DNA of 64,000 nucleotides from Lumbricus terrestris. Its lineage: Eukaryota; Annelida; Clitellata; Crassiclitellata; Lumbricidae. Made by a program: the position numbers and the translations under genes. Every line of letters starts with the position of its first letter. Positions within the stretch are counted from its first letter, which is position 1. Under the pieces are notes generated by a model. It saw only the letters and a program-made list of their open reading frames with translations, searched no databases and was not told the origin of the DNA. Shown one piece after another: positions 32,101 through 44,100 of this stretch. The stretch lies in NCBI GenBank assembly GCA_949752735.1, contig OX457036.1, positions 85,815,987 through 85,879,986 on the forward strand. Direction: 5' to 3'.

Positions 32101-35100
32101 TATCACTCCAGCAGACTTCAAAGATCTGTTCCCAATTATGGTGTTTGATGTGAGCAAGCAATCAGAGCGTCTGAAGCCATCAGTAGTCGATATCGTGATC
32201 AAAGCTACTTTTAATGATGTGGTACCAGCTCGAACGCAAGCTTATGCAGTGGTGATTTGTGACAAGTTACTCAAATTTCAGTCGGATGGTGGGAAAATGA
32301 GCGTGGTGTACTAAAGAAATAATTTAAATTCAAAACTAAATGTGGTTTCGAATTTAAGGTCGTAAGTACGCTGCTGAAAAATCTCGAACCATAATATTTT
32401 CAGCAACAGACGAAGTAACAAATATCTCGAGATAATCGGTATTAGTTAATCGAACTAGGGTAGTACCCGTTACACCTCTACGCACTGCAGCCGTACCCCC
32501 GCCACCGGCAATCAGCGCGTACAATCCCCCACTTTTGTACAAGCCAACATTACAGGAAATTCCAGCACTATTGTTGCGAAATTCCACATACGCCGTAACT
32601 ATATAACATCCGGCTTTCTGAGGAAAGAAACGATTCGAATTGATGAGACAATCATCCGGATCGAATTTTACTGTCGGAAATTTTACTTGCGTTGTAACAT
32701 TAGCTGGGATAGCCTGAGCAACGAGGGCGTAAACACTAAACGCCGGGCCAAATGCGGTCGGATCGGGAGAAGGCAATTTACCATCGACGTAATTCTTTGT
32801 AGCCACGTCTTGAAGATCGGTAGGATCCGCTACATTAATTAGCTTGTTAGAACCCAAGTCGATATTTCCCGTCGCAGCGTTCGCTCCATCTAGTCTTAGA
32901 AAAGTATTGTTGACTTGGGATAATGTGATACCACCTGCTATTACTCGTGGCGTTGATCCACCATCCATTCGTCCGAAAATATCAACAGGCATTTTATTAC
33001 GCTATAATATTTTTAGTACAAAAACCCCGTCTACGTCAAAAAAATAGTTATGGTCGTAAGAATGCGAGGGAAAAGTCCTTAGCAACTATACCCAAAGCGG
33101 TGGTTGAATAAACGCCTATCTCGAGGTAATCTCCTTCGGTTAGATAAATTATAGTACTACCTGTTGCATTGATAGTTGAACCTGACGCACCCTCTCCACC
33201 CGCAATTTGCATATGCACCCCTGAATTTTTATACAGGTAAACGAAACCCGAAGTAGCAGCACCGAATAAACGAAATTCTATGTGCGTTGAAACGAGATAG
33301 CAGCCGGCTTTGTCAGGAGAGATCTTATTCCATCCTACGCGATGGCGGATATCTCTTTCGAATCTTGCTATATCGAAAGAAACTTTTGTGTATGTATTGG
33401 CGCTTATAGCTTGCGTAGCTGAAGTGTACATGCTAATCACGGGTCCGATTGCTTTCGTGTCGACATATTTTTCAGCCGTTGCATCGACGTATTTCTTATT
33501 AGTCAAATGATTATCGTTCGTCGGTACATTATCGTGATTCGTTATCAAATCTATAGCTTGACCCTGACTTAGAGCCTCATCCATTCCCGCATCCGGATTA
33601 TTCGTTGTAGGCAGACCTTTTATCACACGTCCATTCATATCTAGATCTCCAGTAACAGGGTTTGCTCCATCTGCTCTTAGAAAAGTATTGTTTGCTTGAG
33701 TTAATGTGACGCCGCCTGCTATTACTCGTGGCGCTGATTCGCTAGCCATTTGTCCAAATATGTTTACGGGCATTTTATTACGCTATAATATTAATACAAA
33801 ATCAATACAAATTATTGATAACATTTTGAAATTTACAACCATCGGACATAGTCTTTTTCAAAACGTACAAACATAGATGGCCACAAAACACTTCATTATC
33901 CGGTTGAATGCGTTCACTATTGTAGTAGACGGGGCTATGTAAATACTTTATCAATTCCAGAGGGGGTGGGAGACCGTAACTATCAAAATATATTTTAACC
34001 TTTCCGTTCTTTAAAAAGAGAACCCAGTGTGTTCCAGCCCCATTAGAATCATCTAGGTTAAGGATCCCGCACTCGTTCGTTCTAGGCTTCTTTGGTAGTT
34101 CATCTCGTAAGAAGACGCCTCGAAAATTTGGAATATTCAGTTTCTTTGCAGCGTCGATTAGCTGTATGTTTGATAGAGGGATATTAGGTAGTATGATGCC
34201 TTCAACGCTGATATCTTTGTATGTCTCAAAGCTCATTTTTACATTAAATATTTTATAAAGTCATACGCTTTTTCCCTCTGCTCTATTTTGTTCGCTTTTT
34301 GCATATTTGTTTCCAATAGCACCGGACGTATATTCAACCAATTCACAGCTTTATCAAGTTCTTTTTCATCTGACAAGTCGAATGATGATATTGGTAAAAC
34401 AAAATCGAGTTGCCAAACCGAACCATAATTATCCATATTCATTCCTTCTTCAAATTGGAACTCGATCCATTTCGTAAATGTTTTAAGACCGATACCGATT
34501 TTACATTTGAGACATGCTGGTATTTCCATTTCACATTTTAGGTCTGTCAATTTATCACGCCGTTGGGCTTCTACGCGGGTGAGATAATATTTATGTCTAC
34601 AATTTTTGCATACATTAGCATATCCATCTTTTTGGAATCTATTTTTATCGTATTCCGATATGTTCTTCTCTATTTTGCAACCGGTGCACACTTTTCTATC
34701 CTTTGTTTCCTTATTTTCCTGTCTCGCGTACTTATGCGCTAGCTCCTTTACTTTAGCATTTTTACAGAGTTTACAGCTCGGACAACTTCCATTCTTTCGT
34801 CTTTTATCTTTATGAAATTCATCCAAACTTTTTTCAATCTTACAGCAGCAGCAAACTTTTTTGGTTTTTCTTTCCCTCACTTCAAGCTCCGAGTATTTTT
34901 CTGTAAGTTCCTTCGTTTTGATAATCACACACTTTTTACAAGAAGTAAAATAGCCGCTCTTATTACGTTCGTTTTTGTAAAATTCAGTTAAGCTTTTTTC
35001 TATTTTGCAATTGGTGCATACTTTAGAAGCGACTTCCATTTTATATTAGGATATTTTTTTTCTTTAGCCTAAGTCGTTTTCATCTAAATGTTTCATAAAA

Positions 35101-38100
35101 TAATCCGCTTTTACTTGCTGCATGACATATAACCAAGGATCTATTTTGTTTGATTTTTGCAAATTTTTTTGTGCAAGCAACGGGCGTAAATTCAACCAAT
35201 TCATAGCTTTTTGGAGTTCTTCTTCATCAAGCAAATTGAATGAAGATATTGGTATAACATGGTCTAGATGCCAAACTGATCCGTAATTTTGCATTGTCAT
35301 TTCTTCATCAAATTGAAACTCGATCCATTTGGTAAATATTTCAAAGTCAACGCCGATAAGTTGCCGCGTCGTTTGTGATTTCGACTTGCCTTTTAATGCT
35401 TCTCTAAGCCTATGCCTCATATTTTCGAGGAGTTTAAACTCAGGATCATATAGCCTGCGGGCTTTTGAAAACGCGATATTATATGTATATTTACATTTTT
35501 TACATACCTTATCCAACCCATCTTTACAACATCTACTTTTTGAATATTCTGAGATGATCTTCTCCATTTTACATCGACAGCAAACTTTTTTATCTTTTAT
35601 TTCCCGGTTCTCTAAAGCCGAGTATTTTTGGGCAAGTTCGTTCACTTTGATATTTTTACACTTTTTACAACAAGCATAATACCCGCTCTTATTACATTTA
35701 TTTTTATAAAAATCGTTTAAGCCTTTTTCCATTTTACATTTAGAACACATTTTAGATACTTCCATTTTAGATACTTCCATTTTATTTTACTATTATTTAG
35801 TCTTTAGCCTAAGTCGTTTTCAATAAAAAGTGCCCGTATGCTAGGGTATGGATCCCATCTTGCTGAATTACTCTTTTATTATCGTCAGCTGAGAGGGCTA
35901 TCTTATTAATCTCTTCGGTGTATATATCATGATAATGCGACCTAATAACATTCATACGCCTCGATTGTTCTCGTTTGGTGAATAAGCAATCTTTGTAGTC
36001 TTCATGAGTAATTGATTTCTTAACAACGTTCTTCTTGATACCTTTACATTTCTTATGATCTTCTCCGGCCATTTTGTAACTGTACAACTTGGATCTCAAC
36101 CCTACAAATTCCTCAATCTGTTTACCGGCTGCTTCATCCTTGAACATTCCGATGACCTTTTTGTTGATGCCAGTGTAGATACCAGAAGGATGGTCCTTAG
36201 CATAGTCGCTTGTGTCAAATCTACTTCTAACATCGGGTGCTATATCGGCATAAAAATCGTCGGTCTTAATTTCATAGGCTAACGAATCAGTATCTGTAAA
36301 AAGTAACTTCGCCCTATCTCCATACTTGTCCTTGATGTAATTATAATGAAAAGAATACATGAGCGTTTTGCTCAAGTCTAGGATGCACATTCCTAGATAT
36401 ATCGGCTTGTTATAGAATAACGAAGTCTTTTTCATGTGAACGGCAATTAGGTTTTCATCGAAAATAGTCCGACTGTCGTAATTAGTTTTCGCCGCGAGTT
36501 TAATAGCTTCCTTCTCGTTGCACACCAATCGTATGTCTACTCGATTCTCGATACATTCCATAGTTTTACCGAAGACGCTATTATTCATCAGCTTGAAAAA
36601 GTCTTTCTCGAAATCGTTTGTAGCTTTCGTTCTCAATTTCGTATTCAACTCGATATACTCTTTCAGCCACGCTTTTTCTTTGAATATTAACCCACGATGA
36701 ATTTTACTGATTTTCAAACCTAGACTTTCGTACAATTTTAAATTAGCGTAATGAACTACATATTTCTTTTTGTCGTTCAAATTTGGAATTAGTTTCGCTA
36801 CAACCGATCCTAGGGGTTTTATACTCTCAGGGGCCAGAGGATAATCGTTGTGCAGATCGTGTAATTCTTCAGGATATTCTAAATCGACTTCCAACACACA
36901 GCCTACTAGGGGGCATTTCGCCCATTGTTCTTCCCATTCATCTCGTTCGGTAAGGCTTTTCCAATCTTTCAGCTCAGTATCAGTCATCCATTTGAAGCCG
37001 TGAGTCGGTAGCGGTTTACACATTGCCCATCCGTACAAGTTGTTCGCGTCTAAGTACGGAATGAATGTCGAAGGCTGGGTGGGGTCGAAAGCTTCTCCCA
37101 TGTACTCGTTGTTCGCTTTTCCGTATCGGTTCGAAATCGTGCTGACTCCTCCTCTTATTCCTTGCTTAATCATCAGTAACATATCGTAATCGCTCAACAA
37201 CTCTAAATATACATTGGTTAACTTCAGAGCGGCGTCCCATGCTAGTCCGGGTGAAGTGTAATACCAAGCGGGATCTAGGTTGTAGTTTTTCATACAGACG
37301 TCTCTGAAGTTTTCGAATACATCAGCCAGCAGTAGAACATCCGAAAGATTGTACAGGTTGTGATATTCTCTTAACGTTTTACACCCAAATTTATCCCATA
37401 CCGCTTTCGCGTGTTCGTAGTCTTCATCGCTGATGCCCGAATCGTTCAGTTTAGAATAGAAGTTATGCTTCGGTGGTAATTCGGTTTCGTTTAGTCTTTC
37501 AACCCCATCAACGTAATCGTATGGGTAAACACCCTTTCTGAGCAAAAGATCTAACTTCTCGTCTTGGAAAAAATTGCCTAAATTCTTACACTGATCTTTA
37601 CTAAGGTTCTTCGATAACGCGACGAGACTCGAAGGCATGAAACTAAAACTGTCGATGAAACGTAATTCGCGCTTAACTATTTTATCTTTTCCCTCTTTGT
37701 CTTTGAATTTATCGACTACGATCTCTCGACTGAATGATATATACTTCTCTTCATTACACGGGATACACTTAATTTTCTCACCCTTCCCGCCTCGTAATTT
37801 CTTCACGAATAGATGGCTGTCGTACCCGGTTAGATTATGAAATACTACTGGGAAAAACTTGGGGACTCTAAATTTTAGATTGCAAGAGTTATGAGCGGCG
37901 CCTCTGAATTTGCCGGTTAAATGGCAATGATCTCTAACAGTATCACCGCCGGTTAAACAACCATCATCTCTAACTCGATTAGGGCCATTTAACTTCAACC
38001 CGCAGATATGGCAGTGAGTAGCTTCATCATAACATTTCTTCTCTGTTTCGCCGAATATCATACTCTTTGGGTATTTGAACAGGGTGTATATTCGTTTTAC

Positions 38101-41100
38101 ATTTTCTACAAGAGAATCTATGAATTTCTGAGCGACATCATCGTCTTCGTTTTCAGCTGTAAACACCACCGGGTCTTGAGAATAAACGCTGTCGTCGAAG
38201 CATTTGATGTGGTAACAAAATGAGCTAGGAGTATGTTTCTGATATTTATTGGTGTAAGATGTGGTGGGATCGGGCTGGCATATATCGATCGGTTTAATGA
38301 AGGATTCGAAATCCGCATAGACGATGAAGGGGACTCTCATTTTTCTATAATGATTATCAAAAAATAGCACGGTGTCATATTGCGGCAATACAATTCGTTG
38401 GGCGTCATGTTGTGAACAGTACTCAGCATGTTTGGTGAGCGCTTCTGGCCGTGTATACCCAGTTAGACATCTTCTACAATAGTACATCGAATGTACAGAT
38501 TTTTCTGTTCGCGAGCACATCAATTTGTTAAAGTTCTTGATCCAACAGTAATGCTTCTTTTCTTCATCGGCAATAAGCAGTAGATCGATGTGGGTATCAC
38601 TTTCATGCTTCGATATATATAATGGGTAAACGCTCTCTTCATAACCGAATAGGTTGACGCTAATGTTATTATGACGCTCAAACTTATTTATAATATTAGC
38701 GTTAGCGGTAACTGGGAATTCGATGCCACTCCAATCGAGTTTCTCAGATTGTTCTATCAGATCTCTAGTGATTCTTTCTGGGTGATTATCAGTCGGATTT
38801 AACGCTCTGGTAACGCACCACTTGAAACATTCATCGTCTTCGTTTTTCATATTAATAATAGCCTTTTTACTAGCCAAAAACTCAGGGAGTGGAATATAAG
38901 AACTACCTTTCAATGGCTTATATACTACTGTATCGATATCCAACTTCAAAACGGCCTTGAATCGCCAATTACTACCCCGCATCTGATAACTAGCCATGCT
39001 CTCCTTGATTTTATCCACTGCGTTGGTATATATTTCCCTCACATCGGTTGCTTCTAAAATAATATCAGTCTTTGATTTGAAATTAGGCTCAGCCGTTGCT
39101 ATTTCACCGGATTTCATGTCTACTTTCTCCATTTCGCACATGAGATTGAGTTGAACTTTTACCCCTCGATTTTTCGCTAGCAGCCTAACTACTTGAGACC
39201 TTACAGCCTTGAGAAAAGATTCAACATCGACCCTGTTGTTGCCCTCGATCGTGTATCTTTTTGTAAACCCTTTGATAGCCGTCGCAGTCTCTTGAAGTTT
39301 GAACCTATGAACGGGTGGTTTTATTCTTTCGGGTAGCTGACTAATCTCACTAGTCAACCAATCCGAAAAAGTAGCTTTGTTTTTCCCCACAAATTTCCAA
39401 GTAGTAGACAAGAATGCTGTAAGTTCCGCTTTTCCTAATCTAGAGTATCCTTTTTGACCTCTCTTTTTTGCAATTTCTCGCAATTCTCGTACAGTGCCTC
39501 TCTGTTTCGCAATTTGCTGCAATTCTCGTACCGTGCGGGGAGTACGCGTTGAAGCCTTGATGACTGGGGCCCGAGCACCTAGTAGATCTCCATGCTTTAT
39601 GAACGCGATAAGTTCCGCTTTTGATAGTTTCGAGTATCCTTTTTGTCTTCTTTGTTTTGGAATTTCTCGCAATTCTTTCAGATTATACGTTGTGTAGTCC
39701 ATTTTATATTGGGATTTCTTGTCTTTAAGCCGAGCTGAATATTCCATTTTTCTGTTATTTTATATACACAAGAGAAAATTTTTTTTACGATTAAGTGACT
39801 CATCAACCACCCTATGACTCATCATCGAAACTACTGGAAATTCTCCGCATGATGAGTCATAGGCGCGTGCTGGGTTGGTTGGCTTGTTTAGTAAAAGTTG
39901 AACCATGGTTTGGGTTGGTGAATTTTTTGAACCATGGCTTGGGTTTGTATATGACTTCTCAAATTTTATTTTTTTGGTCATTTTATATATACCAGGAAAA
40001 AAAATAAAATTTGTGTGTTGGTAAAAGTTCAACCATAGTTATGGGTTGGTGAATTTTTGAACCATGGTTATGGGGTGGTGAATATTTTGAACCATGGTTA
40101 GGGGCCAATGTTCAGAACTGTAGGCAAATTGGGGTCAAAGGTCGGGATGACCCTAAGTTGTGGTCAAGTGTCGAAAATGAAGGCAAAGTATGGGTCAAAG
40201 GTCAGGATGAAGGCAAAGTATGGGTCAAAGGTCGGGATGACCCTAAGTTGTGGTCAAGTGTCGAAAATGAAGGCAAAGTATGGGTCAAAGGTCGGGATGA
40301 CCCTAAGTTGTGGTCAAGTGTCGAAAATGAAGGCAAAGTATGGGTCAAAGGTCGGGATGACCCTAAGTTGTGGTCAAGTGTCGAAAATTGAACCATGGTT
40401 AGGGTTCCTGGCCCAGCTTATCACATTTGCTACTACTCGCTGTACACAGGTCAGCTTCAGAAAATTATTGCGCAGACATTGGCATGATTGTTCAATGTAG
40501 GGCATCATCGTAGGAGCATTGCTTTCATTAACGAAAACTAAAGCGAACACATTAAATTTTGTAAGCGAAAGCTCATGAGGCTATTGTTAACTGAGACCAA
40601 CACTAGGTGAAAATAAAGAAAATAATAATTATTAATTGAAACTTTGTAAGCGAAAGCTCATGAAGCTCATGAGACCATTGTTAACTGAAACCAATCAACA
40701 CTAAATGAAAATAACGGGAAAAACTAATTATTAGCTGTAACTCTCGAAAGTGAAGTTTCCATAATGGTTTCAATACTCCGACACGAAAGTATGTTGTTTG
40801 TCTTCAGTTTGTCCTATTGGCTGCTTTGGTCCCAATTGCAACCAGTTCTGCCACTGCAAGAGACGTTTACCGTGCAATAGGAAAACAGGGATCTGTTCAA
40901 ATGGATGCGACGATCATTGGACGGGAGCCAACTGCAATATAAGTACGAAGACGACAATTATTATCTTTGACCTTCCAGTAGATTATAGTTGGCCTACTAT
41001 ATATGCAGATTGAGAATTACACAATACATTTGCTAAGAAATGCTGTTTTTGTTATTTAACTTTAGGCCTATTGTCTTTTATTTGTCCGTTCGGCTTAGAC

Positions 41101-44100
41101 CTATCTATTAATAAGTTTTTCCTGATAATCTTTGTGTTACTGTAGCTGTATGAACTGGCTGCCTCGAGCCATTATGTGTTTTTTTAGTTTGCATGATTAC
41201 TGGGTAACTCTACTAGCGGGATTGTCCACCCACCTGAGTATCCCCTTCATAACCAAATTATGTTAAATATCATGTTCCATGTCACAAATGCATTATATTA
41301 CACCGCTATGCATTTTAAAACAAAGAGTGAGATGTTTGAAATTTATTTACTGATTTTATACAATTCTGACATGCTGATTTCAAATATGATTGTGAAATTT
41401 GGCCATCACGTCATGATTTCCCACAAATCGAATTATTATTTTACTGATTTTTACAATTACGTTAAAAGATTTTCTTTTGTATGCACTCCAAGGAAATTTT
41501 ATAGAAAAGGTTTCTAAAAGTTCCCGATGTTAAAATCTCATAAACATATTACAGTACTCAGTTTTTTACAATTGCAAATGGCAAAATCTTGAAAAACAGT
41601 GAAACTAAGACATAAACTGTCTTAGGGACAAAATTGTGCTTTCTTTGATTTTCTTGCATGTTCTTCCTCTGGCAAACCATCTCTTTTCATCATCCAGCAA
41701 TAGTCCGCCATCATGCTGACATCCCAACGTCCTTGATAACGGGTTTCCATAATTTTGATGTCCTGGTGAAATCGTTCACCCATTTCTTCACTGAAGTCAC
41801 CCAAGTTGTCCGGAAAATAGTCGAGATGAGAGAACAAGAAATGCACCTTGAGACTCATTCTGCAACCAAGTTTTTTAAATGCAGACAACATATCTTTCAC
41901 AACCTGCTTATAATTTGGTGCCTTAGTGTTGCCAAGAAATTGGCTCACAACACCCTTGAATCTGATCCAAGCATCTGCCTCAGCTTTATTCATTGTTTTT
42001 TCGAAATCACTGTCTCTCATAAGTGCTCTGATGTTCGGACCATCGAAAACCCCTGCCTTCAGCTTTTCGGAGCTAATATTCTGAAACTTGGTGCAAATAT
42101 ATCCGAAACAATGTCCTTGCTTATCCAAGGCTTTTACAAATTGCTTCATGAGGCCAAGTTTAATATGAAGAGGTGGTAACAGTATCTTGTTTGGTTCCAC
42201 CAGTTTCACATATTTTATGTTTTTTGCTCCTGGTAGAAACTCTGTTCTAGAAGGCCAGTTTTTCTTTTTCCAGTGGTCCTTGTCTGCTCTGCTATCCCAC
42301 TCACACAGGAAACAGGGCAATTTTGTATAACCGCTCTGCTGACCTAGCAATATTCCAATTACTTTAAGGTCACCACAAACCAGCCACTGATGTTCATTGT
42401 ATTTTATATTCTCAAGAAGCATGGCCATGTTTTCATAAGTTTCTTTCAGCTGCACAGAATGCCCAACAGGAACAGATGCATATCTGTTGCCATTATGCAA
42501 GAGAACAGCTTTTAGGCTTCGCTTGGAAGAATCAATGAAAATTCTCCATTCAGTTGCATCGTAATTAACTCCCAACTTTGCTATTAATCCAGGAATATCT
42601 GAGCAATATACAAGAGATTCAGTCTTTGAGAAATGGCATGTAAATTCTTCTTCACGGTTTCTGTACCACGAGAAAGACGTGCCAGGTGACAGTAAATTCT
42701 TGGCTTTTAAGCGTGACCCAAGAAGTTCTGCAGAGATCTTTGGGAGGTCTAAGTCCCGAATTAGATCATTTAGCTCTGCCTGAGAGAACGTTTGAGCAAT
42801 ATCTGTATTGTCTGGCACATAGCTACCAGTGTCATCATCATCTTCTGTACTACACTCGCTTTCTGTCATACAGTCCGCAATATCCTTTGGTACTGGAATA
42901 GGAATGCTGTCATCATGGGGTACCGGTCTCAACGCAGATGGCAAATTTGGATAAGATATTTCCTTTTTATTCTTGTAATTGTAACCTTTAGTATTTACCA
43001 TACAAAAGTAACAGTCATCCACATGATTTCTAGGCTCGCGCCAGACCATAGGAATTCCAAAGCTAATGGATTTCTTTACACCTTTGCACCAGTTTCTTAG
43101 ACCTTCCACACATGTCTTACATACGACGTGCGGCGCCCATGATTTATCTTGGTCTCCTAACTTTATGCCAAAATACGCACGGTAAGCTTTTTGCACGAAT
43201 CCAGTTATGTTCTGTCTTTGTTTCCGCAAAGTATAGCTTCCACATATGTAGCAAAATGAACCAGGCGAATTGACACAACGTCTTCTAGATTGGCCGCTTT
43301 TAGATTCAGCCATTTTGAATATGAAAATGCTGATTGAGGGAAAACGTGACGTCATACAGAAAAACGGATATCATTTATGAAATCAGCAGACTAAAATCTT
43401 TTAGAAAAATATGTTTTTGGCAAAACATCAGATATCATGCATAGCAGTGTTATTGTTAGTTCAGGGAGTTTTTAAAGGTGAAAAATAGCTGTAGGCCTAA
43501 TGCACATTCAACAAAATATGTACAGCGCAACGATTTCAGATTGAGTTTAATTAAAAGAGGCACAGAGAACTACATGTATAACTGTTGCTTGCTGTTCCCT
43601 TGATTCCCTGCTGGTTGACAGGAGTGCCAAAAATTTATATTGCGTTCTTCTGCTCGCATTATCGGCCTTGTAGTCATAATATAGACTGTAGCTAGTGTCG
43701 TGACCACGTGTTAATCGGTAATGTCCTAGTTACATGCACAATGTTTATCACCTACAGTACTTCTGAGCATCGGATTGCCGGAATCTGGCGGTGCCTACTA
43801 TAACATAGACATCGCTATACGCTCTATCGAACTCTCTTGCCCGGTGCGTTAGAGGCTCTTGATCCATCCTCTCATCTGAACGGTGTCTCCTATTTGTTCG
43901 TTGTACCTGTACCTGTACAAGACAGAATCGGGCATTTTCGGTGCTAGGCCTCTGGTCCTGAATGACCTCCCTCTTACTCCCGTGTTAGCCTACTTCTCGC
44001 CTTATTTATTCAGCGTTTGTAAGATAAACAAGGCATTTTAAGACCGTTCTTTTTGGATGTAGCCTACATATGGGACCCTCTGAGTATTTTTGATGCACTG

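Larger units (their letters stand above)
23447..40437. mobile_element. Maverick/Polinton (adintovirus-like), full length
   Basis: 16991 bp starting AGTAGTAGCAAATG and ending CATTTGCTACTACT. It is bounded by the 6-bp duplication CGCTGT (23441-23446 and 40438-40443), the expected Polinton duplication length. Terminal inverted repeats are 339 bp and in exact register. It encodes PolB, retroviral-type integrase, FtsK/HerA-type packaging ATPase, adenain-like protease, penton-like and double-jelly-roll major capsid proteins, plus about ten further ORFs. Coding density is high with 2-150-bp spacers. It can be viewed as an endogenous adintovirus-type virus. No frame is broken by a stop; the integrase has a spacing defect. 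Confidence 0.97.

Noticed and set aside
32844..33510. Plus-strand frames over the fibre genes
   Set aside because: Antisense shadows of the two fibre genes, which have clear family patterns.
23447..40437. Free contaminating virus or large DNA virus integrated whole
   Set aside because: Exact 6-bp duplication, terminal inverted repeats and an rve integrase show ordinary Polinton-type integration into host exon DNA.
41658..43100. Plus-strand frames of 173 and 102 codons
   Set aside because: They mirror the 577-residue minus-strand gene and show no domain.
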